Part shown: in pieces, positions 4,829 to 9,731 of the stretch
Layout of the letters: the number at the start of each line of letters is the position of its first letter
Position numbering within the stretch: position 1 is the stretch's first letter
NCBI GenBank assembly: GCA_003532195.1
Contig: DOFA01000083.1
Coordinates: 798-10,528, forward strand
Source: Clostridiales bacterium
GTDB lineage: Bacteria > Bacillota > Clostridia > Saccharofermentanales > UBA5734
Reading direction: 5' to 3'
Length of the DNA: 9,731 nt
The notes under the pieces: model-generated
What the model saw: the letters and a program-made list of their open reading frames with translations, nothing else
Told to the model about the DNA's origin: nothing
Database searches by the model: none
Translations under genes and position numbers: made by a program

Positions 4829-5458
4829 CTAAAAATAAATATCATGATCTGATTGGATCAGTTTGATAACGTGCTCGTCAGCCAACCGCCTGCCGTCGAA
4901 CGAAAACATCGACAACTCAAGAGGAGAAGGGAAAAAGGCCAGCGATTCGATGCAGCTCATCCCCCGCAGCAGCCCATGAAACATTTGCAAGAAAACGCCG
5001 TGCGAAACAACGAGAATGTTCTTGCCGGAATATTCACGGAAAAGCCAGCTGCGGAATTTACAAGCTCGATTCCATACCTTTTCAAATGGTTCGCTGCCCT
5101 GCTGATTGACCGAGTGGGTGTCATGGCCTACCGTAATCCAGAGAACCGGCGGAGCAATATTCTGCACCTCCTGGCGGGTTCTGCCCTGGAAAATACCGAA
5201 ATTCCGTTCGACACACAATCTGGACTGGATGATTGGCGCTCGATCACGGACCAGAATCTGTGCGGTTTCTATCGCCCGTTTGAGAGAAGAAGTAACAACA
5301 ATATCAAACTTCATTTCGGAAAGGCGGGCGGCTGCTTTCCGCGACGCGACAATACCTTCTTCGCTGAGCGGAATGTCGAGCGAGCCTGCATATCGGCCTT
5401 CCGCGCTGAAGCTGGTTTGCGCATGGCGGATGGTATGAATGATCGTCTCGATTGCCAT
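4829..5458 (-). CDS. Histidine phosphatase family protein (phosphoglycerate mutase-like)
   Basis: The 209-residue protein has the branch-1 histidine phosphatase signature IRHAQTSFSAEGRYAG, with Arg11 and the phosphohistidine His12. LSEEG follows, then SSLKRAIETA (Arg61), the acidic ERNFGIFQG (Glu84 as probable proton donor) and VVSHGVF (His153). The motif reads RHA where most members read RHG. The family includes cofactor-dependent phosphoglycerate mutases and phosphatases acting on sugar phosphates, cobamide precursors and others, and the sequence does not pick one. The start lies one base from the stop codon of the enolase-like gene, so translational coupling is likely. Next to an enolase homologue, a role on a phosphoglycerate-like three-carbon acid is tempting, but this is inference from context. 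Confidence 0.87.
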   Translation of the reverse strand: MAIETIIHTIRHAQTSFSAEGRYAGSLDIPLSEEGIVASRKAAARLSEMKFDIVVTSSLKRAIETAQILVRDRAPIIQSRLCVERNFGIFQGRTRQEVQNIAPPVLWITVGHDTHSVNQQGSEPFEKVWNRACKFRSWLFREYSGKNILVVSHGVFLQMFHGLLRGMSCIESLAFFPSPLELSMFSFDGRRLADEHVIKLIQSDHDIYF

Positions 5459-5459
5459 C

Positions 5460-6635
5460 TCAAGCTCCTGTTAATCGAATAATTTCATTTAACCGCACAA
5501 CCGATGAATAATCGCTAACCAGTGGGCCAATCTTGATATATTTTACGCCGCAAGCACAGGTGAGCAGAGAGACAAATGTCGATTCGGTGCTTATCGAACG
5601 GTGCGAAGTTATCACTTCATGACCACATCGCTGGGCAGTATCGATCGCCCGGCACACTTCCGAAACCGTTCCTGCCTGGTTTGGCTTAACCAATACGCCG
5701 TGAGCAAGCTGTCTTTGCGAGCCCTCTTGTATGCGGACCGGATTACTCGAATATAAATTGTCACCGATTACCAGTGAATGATGCTCACTGGCGGTAAGAT
5801 CGCGCCAGCTGTCAAAGTCCTTCTCGTGGAATGGATCTTCGATAAAACGTAAATCATATTGTCGGATTAGATCAAACCAGTATGCCTTGAATTGATCACA
5901 CGTGTATCGTTCATTGCTGGTCAACTTCAGATGGTAGCTGTTATCTGTCCACAAATCGCCAGCCGAGGCGTCAATCCATAAATCAAAAGCATCGGCATAC
6001 CCCAGTTTCTGGCAAACATCGAGAAGGAATTCCACGCATTCACGGTTATCGGGCGTAACAAAACGACTGACCGGGTGATTGTTTACAACCGTCTTGGGCT
6101 GCCTGGACAGACGTTCACTGACCATCTGCTGGATCTCGTTGTGCGCTCCGATGGTTTCGCTGACATCGTTATCACGCGCCACAAGGATATATTCGCAGTA
6201 ATCACTTAAAACTGGATTGGTATAGGCATGCCTCCCGCCGTTCAGAACATTCAGGCACAATCTTGGCATGACCATCCTGGCAGGCGGCCGTCCCAACAGG
6301 TCGAAAATCGATCGATTAACTCGGCAGGCGTTAAAGAAAGCTTCTGAGAGCGCATAACTATTATTTCGGCCGAAACGAACCGCATGATCAAGCAGGTACT
6401 GGTCAAATTCCAGCTGGGTCACCGCCCTGCCGATCAGCCCGCTCGCTTCAATCCTGGAAACGATGTCCAGCGGGCTGACGATAAATTCATGATCTTCATA
6501 GATGCTGATCGTCTCGCCCTGCGACGAAGTGCCGATGCCTGTTGCGCCATCACTGCACGAGAGGATGAATTCATTTGTAAATTGAACATGTGAGTTCAAT
6601 ATTTTTCGATAGCGAATGGATTTAATGATTGGCAT
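5460..6635 (-). CDS. Diverged enolase-superfamily protein lacking the GDEGG acid loop
   Basis: The 391-residue protein is shorter than a glycolytic enolase (about 430) but keeps its order of motifs. They are LNGGRHAYTN (131-140), CEYILV (Glu148), IDAS (Asp222), FIEDP (Glu266), VIGDNL (Asp292), VLVKPNQAGT (Lys317), ITSHRS (His345) and YIKIG (Lys368). These match yeast H159, E168, D246, E295, D320, K345, H373 and K396. The GDEGGFAP segment carrying the general acid E211 is absent, with PVSRFVTP at 188-195 in its place. The N-terminal SGASTG mobile loop also reads differently (SSQGETIS, 37-44). Metal and base residues therefore survive while the acid loop is lost, so normal 2-phosphoglycerate dehydration is doubtful and a related acid may be the substrate. 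It sits in an operon with a mutase-like phosphatase and an ATP-grasp protein. The ribosome binding site is weak. Confidence 0.85.
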   Translation of the reverse strand: MPIIKSIRYRKILNSHVQFTNEFILSCSDGATGIGTSSQGETISIYEDHEFIVSPLDIVSRIEASGLIGRAVTQLEFDQYLLDHAVRFGRNNSYALSEAFFNACRVNRSIFDLLGRPPARMVMPRLCLNVLNGGRHAYTNPVLSDYCEYILVARDNDVSETIGAHNEIQQMVSERLSRQPKTVVNNHPVSRFVTPDNRECVEFLLDVCQKLGYADAFDLWIDASAGDLWTDNSYHLKLTSNERYTCDQFKAYWFDLIRQYDLRFIEDPFHEKDFDSWRDLTASEHHSLVIGDNLYSSNPVRIQEGSQRQLAHGVLVKPNQAGTVSEVCRAIDTAQRCGHEVITSHRSISTESTFVSLLTCACGVKYIKIGPLVSDYSSVVRLNEIIRLTGA

Positions 6636-6688
6636 GGTCAGCTTTTCTTTCTTCGGTATCCAGCGCGATGTTCGGATTTCCTGCTGTG

Positions 6689-6910
6689 TTAATTACAATC
6701 GTCACCTGTGTCGCCCGTAATTTCTATGATGTCGGCTATATCGCAATTCAGTATGGTACAGATTTTGACCAGTGTCTGCATTGAAACGGGTTCGTTCTTG
6801 CCCAACTTGGCGATTACGTTTGTGCTAACCCCCGCTAACTTGCGTAAGTCGGTTTTCTTTATATTTTTATCAATTAACAATTTCCAAAGTCGATTATAGC
6901 TGATCGCCAT
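6689..6910 (-). CDS. Small Cro/CI-type HTH transcriptional regulator
   Basis: The 73-residue protein is almost entirely one XRE helix-turn-helix domain: YNRLWKLLIDKNIKKTDLRK, then LAGVSTNVIAKLGKNEPV with the recognition helix, and METL-like SMQTLVKICTILNCDIADII. This compact type, common in Bacillota chromosomes and mobile elements, usually acts as a dimeric autorepressor. It is the first gene of the minus-strand operon. GGAG lies nine bases before its ATG, and the enolase-like gene starts 53 bases after it. An AT-rich palindrome overlaps its promoter and is the obvious candidate operator. Whether it controls only itself or the whole operon cannot be read from the sequence. Confidence 0.9.
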   Translation of the reverse strand: MAISYNRLWKLLIDKNIKKTDLRKLAGVSTNVIAKLGKNEPVSMQTLVKICTILNCDIADIIEITGDTGDDCN

Positions 6911-6949
6911 TTCGCTAATCTCCGCATCACGTTATATTTCGGCAATGCT

Positions 6950-6978
6950 ATATTATCACAAACCTAACCAAATATCAA
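6950..6978 (-). promoter_or_regulatory. Promoter of the minus-strand regulator/enolase-like operon
   Basis: On the minus strand TTGATA (6978-6973) is followed after 17 bases by TAATAT (6955-6950), with TGTGA just before the -10. Transcription should start near 6943, about 33 bases upstream of the regulator's start codon. Confidence 0.6.
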
Positions 6979-7004
6979 TAAAATATTTTATTATCGTGAT
7001 ATTT
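6970..7004. promoter_or_regulatory. Nested AT palindromes, candidate operator
   Basis: AAATATCA (6970-6977) and TGATATTT (6997-7004) are perfect inverted arms. Between them AATAAAATATTTTATT (6977-6992) is itself a perfect 16-base palindrome. The left arm covers the -35 of the minus-strand operon, a good place for autorepression by the small HTH protein. Confidence 0.5.
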
Positions 7005-7197
7005 TCTTGAGATAAAAAGGAATATGGAAATCAATAGTTGCTTCTCGTCTTGGATGTCGCAAGAAAAAAGGATAGTTGTGGAGAATTGGCGAGTTGAAGG
7101 CGACTTGGCGAGTAAAAAACAGCGGCAATAAAATCAAAAATGTTGTATGATACATTTAGCTGTTTTATTGAACAGGGCGGGGAGGGCCGGTTATTTT
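7005..7197 (+). promoter_or_regulatory. Leader and promoter region of uvsE, with a 9-base direct repeat
   Basis: TTGGCGAGT occurs at 7086-7094 and again at 7105-7113, 19 bases apart start to start, or about two helical turns. The second copy could serve as a -35 (TTGGCG, 7105-7110) to a -10 TAAAAT (7129-7134) with an 18-base spacer. Another possible -10 is TATGAT at 7146-7151. No SOS box is visible here. GGGGAGGG (7176-7183) is the likely ribosome binding site for the ATG at 7198, at long spacing. Confidence 0.4.
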
Positions 7198-8475
7198 ATG
7201 AATATCGGATACGCTTGCCTGGCCATCGCCGTGCCCGCTAGCGATATGAAAAGCTGTGTGCTCAGGAATGCAGATGAAGCGCGCCTGACCGCACTGATCG
7301 GGCACAATCTGGATGCGCTCGCGCGCCTGATCGATTATAACATACAGAATGGCATCAAGCTCTTTCGCATTTCTTCCGACCTGGTTCCTTTCGGTTCGAG
7401 CCTGGCGGCGGATCTGCCGTGGCCGCATTTGTTTGCGGAAAAGCTTGCGGCTATCGGCAAGCGGATCGCCGATACCGGCATGCGGGTCTCCATGCATCCC
7501 GGCCAGTATACGGTGCTCAATTCACCGGATGTTTCTGTTGCGGCGCGGGCTGTACAGGACCTTCAATACCATGCCCGGGTTCTCGCCGCCCTGGGACTGG
7601 GCCCGGGACATAAACTGGTTCTGCATCTGGGCGGCGTTTACGGCAATAAAAAGCAGGCGATGGACCGGTTTATCATGAACTTCCGGGAACTCGAGCCTGC
7701 TGTGCAAAACCGGCTGGTGCTGGAAAATGATGATGGATTGTTCCACATCGGCGACGTTCTGGAAACGGCGGTTGCCGCAGGTATCCCCGCGGTGTTTGAC
7801 TGCCTGCACCATGCCGTGAATCCGGCAAACGCAACCGATGCGGAACTTGATTGGATCAGACGCTGCGCGTCAACCTGGCGCAAACAGGACGGCGCCCAGA
7901 AAATTCATTATTCACAGCAGAACGGCGACAAGAAACCAGGGGCGCATTCGGAATCGATTGCTATCGACGCTTTTCTTGATTTTTACCGGCAGCTTGCGGA
8001 ACTGGACGTCGATATCATGCTGGAAGTGAAGGACAAAAATCTGTCGGCTTTGAAATGCATCAACTGCGTCAGCGGCCGGGGCATCAGCGGCCGGGACATC
8101 AGCATCCTGGAAGCCGAATGGGCGCGCTATAAGTACAGCGTTTTAGAGCATTCTCCCGAGCACTATCAGGCGATCCGGCAGCTGCTGCGGGATAAAAGCC
8201 CAAGCGCGGATCCGGCTTTGGCGATGTACCAGATGATCGAAGCGGCGCTGGCTTTGCCGGTCGCCGCCGGCAGCGCGGTCAATGCGGCGCAGCATGTCTG
8301 GGGGTATTTCAAAGACAAAGCTTCGGCGAGCGAGAAGAAGCGCTTTCAGGATTTGATGCAGAAATTCGTCTCCGGCGAAAACAGTTTGCAGAATGTCAAA
8401 AACCATCTCTTGAAGCTGGGCCGAAACTACCAAGAGGACTATTTGCTTAAGGGTTATTATTTTTATATCAAATGA
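7198..8475 (+). CDS. uvsE: UV damage endonuclease UvsE with C-terminal DUF1722/YbgA-like domain
   Basis: Residues 1 to about 312 are a UvsE/UVDE TIM-barrel endonuclease, which nicks DNA 5' of UV photoproducts. The metal-site residues fit Thermus UVDE: His100 (SMHPGQYT), His143 (VLHLGG), Glu176 (VLENDD), Asp201 and His204 (FDCLHH), Lys235 and His237 (QKIHYS), His250 (GAHSES) and Glu276 (MLEVKD). Residues from about 312 to 425 (KYSVLEHSPEHYQAIRQLL ... NAAQHVWGYFKDK ... EDYLLKGYYF) resemble DUF1722, the domain of E. coli YbgA, whose gene precedes photolyase phrB. The frame extends to an ATG at 7147. ATG 7198 is preferred because MNIGYACLA is the conserved UvsE start. The glycosyltransferase gene begins 30 bases downstream. 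GC content returns to the native level here. Confidence is higher for the UvsE part than for the C-terminal domain. Confidence 0.93.
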   Translation: MNIGYACLAIAVPASDMKSCVLRNADEARLTALIGHNLDALARLIDYNIQNGIKLFRISSDLVPFGSSLAADLPWPHLFAEKLAAIGKRIADTGMRVSMHPGQYTVLNSPDVSVAARAVQDLQYHARVLAALGLGPGHKLVLHLGGVYGNKKQAMDRFIMNFRELEPAVQNRLVLENDDGLFHIGDVLETAVAAGIPAVFDCLHHAVNPANATDAELDWIRRCASTWRKQDGAQKIHYSQQNGDKKPGAHSESIAIDAFLDFYRQLAELDVDIMLEVKDKNLSALKCINCVSGRGISGRDISILEAEWARYKYSVLEHSPEHYQAIRQLLRDKSPSADPALAMYQMIEAALALPVAAGSAVNAAQHVWGYFKDKASASEKKRFQDLMQKFVSGENSLQNVKNHLLKLGRNYQEDYLLKGYYFYIK

Positions 8476-8505
8476 GGAGAATAATATGGGGAGCGGGGTG
8501 TCCGG

Positions 8506-9639
8506 ATGAACTGGGAATTCGAAGCGGTTGTCATCATCGAGTTTGTCATCGTCCTGATCGGCTTGGCCGCAACCGCCGTGCTGTTTTTCCGCTTTCCGAC
8601 TTTGCCTGGCATCCGGCGCGGGCAAGCGGATTACCCGGCGGTTTCGGTGATCATACCGGCCCGCAATGAAGCGCATAACCTGCCGTTGTTGCTGATGGAT
8701 TTGCGCCGGCAGACCATCCCTGTCTCTGAGATTATCGTCGCGGACGACGGCTCGGAGGATGCGACAGCCCGGATTGCCGCGGCTTGCGGCGCCAGGGTGA
8801 TCACCTTGAACAAGAAACCGGAAGGGTGGACGGGGAAGGCCTGGGCTTGCCAGAACGGCGCCGATGCGGCTCGAAGCGGGCTGTTGCTGTTTCTGGACGC
8901 GGATGTCAGGCTGGGTCCCGAGGGAATCGAAGCCCTGCTGCAGGCTTACGCAAATGAGAGGTGCACTATTTCGGTCCAGCCCTGGCATCGAACGGAAAAA
9001 ATCTACGAACAGCTGTCACTAATGTTCAATCTGGTCCAGATTGGCGCTAATGGCATCGCATTGCCCAAACCGCTTAACCTTGGCCTTTTCGGCCCGGTCA
9101 TTCTGATCGCCAGCAAAGACTATATCCGGGCAGGCGGACATGAAAAGGTCAGAAAAAGCGTTGTCGAAGATATTGCTTTGGGCCGGCAGCTGAAAAAGGC
9201 GGGCTTGCCGTACCGGCTGTTTACCGGCAATCCGGCGGTTGCCTTTCGCATGTATGGACATGGGCTGCGCGAGCTGTTGCAAGGCTGGGTCAAAAATCTG
9301 GCGACCGGGGCGGCTCAAACACCGGCGCCGGTTTTCCTCCTGGTTTTCTTCTGGATCGCTTCGCTCACCTCGGTCCCCCTGCAGATAGTCAAGTTCGCTG
9401 TTACATCGAATTGGCCTTGGCTTGCGGTTTACATGGTTCTTCATCTGGTCTGGATCGTCCTGATCGCCGTTCTGGCCCGGCGTGCCGGACGGTTTCAAGC
9501 CTGGGCGTATTTCTTATACCCCCTGTTAATGCTGACCCTGCTGGGCGTGTTTGCGGTTTCGCTCGTTCGCCGGATCTTCAGGTTGAAAGTGACCTGGAAA
9601 GGGCGGGCCATTGTCTCGGAGGAGAAGCCATGCGAGTAA
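8506..9639 (+). CDS. Family 2 glycosyltransferase, CrtQ-like (diaponeurosporenoate glycosyltransferase type)
   Basis: The 377-residue membrane protein has one N-terminal helix (about 8-29) and a GT-A domain with VIIPARNEAHNL (48-59), ADDGSEDAT (79-87), WTGKAWACQNGA (108-119), the DAD metal motif (131-133) and VVEDIALG (219-226). Three C-terminal helices follow (about 274-298, 303-325 and 332-355). Length and motifs such as SVQPWH, FNLV, FGPV, AGGH, PAVAFRMY and LLQGWVKNLATGA follow staphylococcal CrtQ (about 375 residues). CrtQ transfers glucose to the carboxyl of 4,4'-diaponeurosporenoate in staphyloxanthin synthesis. Many clostridial homologues carry this name without proof, so lipid substrates other than carotenoids remain possible. 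GGGGAG (8488-8493) is the nearest ribosome binding site, at long spacing. The gene overlaps the next one by 10 bases, implying coupled translation. Confidence 0.85.
   Translation: MNWEFEAVVIIEFVIVLIGLAATAVLFFRFPTLPGIRRGQADYPAVSVIIPARNEAHNLPLLLMDLRRQTIPVSEIIVADDGSEDATARIAAACGARVITLNKKPEGWTGKAWACQNGADAARSGLLLFLDADVRLGPEGIEALLQAYANERCTISVQPWHRTEKIYEQLSLMFNLVQIGANGIALPKPLNLGLFGPVILIASKDYIRAGGHEKVRKSVVEDIALGRQLKKAGLPYRLFTGNPAVAFRMYGHGLRELLQGWVKNLATGAAQTPAPVFLLVFFWIASLTSVPLQIVKFAVTSNWPWLAVYMVLHLVWIVLIAVLARRAGRFQAWAYFLYPLLMLTLLGVFAVSLVRRIFRLKVTWKGRAIVSEEKPCE
9618..9625 (+). promoter_or_regulatory. Ribosome binding site of the 3' partial gene
   Basis: GGAGGAGA inside the end of the glycosyltransferase gene lies four bases before the ATG at 9630. 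It is the main evidence that a real gene starts there. Confidence 0.7.
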
Positions 9640-9731
9640 TCTTCTTGCCGGATCTGTGGACCCTCTTGCTGTGCTTTCTCGTCTGGGCGCTGCTGCAGGT
9701 CGGCGCGGCGCTGATCTGTATCAGCCTTCCC
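9630..9731 (+). CDS. Membrane protein start, probable CrtO-like acyltransferase (partial)
   Basis: Only the first 34 residues are in the window: MRVIFLPDLWTLLLCFLVWA, then LLQVGAALICISLP. This is a hydrophobic segment like the N-terminus of glycosyl-4,4'-diaponeurosporenoate acyltransferase (CrtO) relatives, which often follow a CrtQ-like glycosyltransferase. The strong GGAGGAGA site and the 10-base overlap with the preceding gene indicate an operon. In staphyloxanthin synthesis CrtO adds a fatty acid to the glucose that CrtQ has attached. The call is made mostly from context, since no catalytic residues are visible. Confidence 0.5.
   Translation, partial: MRVIFLPDLWTLLLCFLVWALLQVGAALICISLP

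Noticed and set aside
4853..5482. A 209-codon plus-strand frame opposite the phosphatase-like gene
   Set aside because: The minus strand has the full histidine-phosphatase motif set, and the plus-strand product has none.
6581..6600. Inverted repeat ATTGAAC-N6-GTTCAAT resembling a LexA box
   Set aside because: The spacer is six bases instead of four, the flanks do not match, and it lies within the enolase-like coding sequence, so chance is the likely explanation.
7040..7197. Search for a second copy of the tmRNA 3' end (attR) at the right edge of the AT-rich block
   Set aside because: No copy of the T-arm or acceptor sequence is visible, so an att site cannot be claimed.
8143..8988. A 281-codon open frame on the minus strand opposite uvsE and the glycosyltransferase gene
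   Set aside because: It spans the junction of two well-supported plus-strand genes, shows no recognisable domain, and is explained by GC-rich codon use on the other strand.
1..9731. CRISPR array, tRNA, rRNA or insertion sequence
   Set aside because: No spaced repeats, no tRNA cloverleaf other than the tRNA-like ends of tmRNA, and no transposase motifs were seen.

Overview
The window looks like chromosomal DNA from a Gram-positive anaerobe of the Bacillota, probably a Clostridia-type organism. The evidence is the end of an LCP (LytR-CpsA-Psr) wall-polymer ligase, strong GGAGG-type ribosome binding sites, TTG and GTG starts, a Bacillus-type LexA box (CGAAC-N4-GTTCG), a tmRNA with encoded CCA, and UvsE-type UV repair. 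The native parts are GC-rich. The block at about 3731-7146 is visibly AT-richer: 13 G/C in the 60 bases from 6961, against 48 in the 60 bases from 1021 (hand counts).

Left part (1-2306, + strand): the last 61 codons of an LCP-like protein, then a PP2C-family protein with a C-terminal membrane anchor that has lost two of the four core metal-binding aspartates. A nicotinamidase-like cysteine hydrolase follows. Next comes a small 83-residue protein behind a textbook promoter (TTGCCA-17-TATAAT) whose start site lies in a perfect SOS box. This part ends with an unrecognised but damage-regulated gene.

Centre (2307-3810, + strand): an XRE-HTH/S24 regulator whose catalytic Lys position appears to be Arg, then a strong terminator, the ssrA promoter, the tmRNA gene (3354-3730, tag AKQPTLVAA) and a terminator-like hairpin.

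AT-rich cassette (3871-6910, - strand): a four-gene operon transcribed toward ssrA. In order it has a small Cro/CI-type regulator, a diverged enolase-like protein lacking the GDEGG general-acid loop, a histidine-phosphatase-family protein, and a TupA-like ATP-grasp protein. The combination suggests a small, undescribed surface-polymer or phosphometabolite pathway, probably acquired horizontally next to ssrA. I see no integrase and no att repeat.

Right part (7198-9731, + strand): a UV-damage endonuclease (UvsE) fused to a C-terminal domain resembling DUF1722/YbgA, followed by a CrtQ-like carotenoid glycosyltransferase and the start of a probable CrtO-like acyltransferase. UV repair and carotenoid-glycoside synthesis therefore sit together. 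The strongest leads are the SOS-controlled small gene, the UvsE-DUF1722 fusion, the enolase/phosphatase/ATP-grasp operon and the degenerate PP2C.
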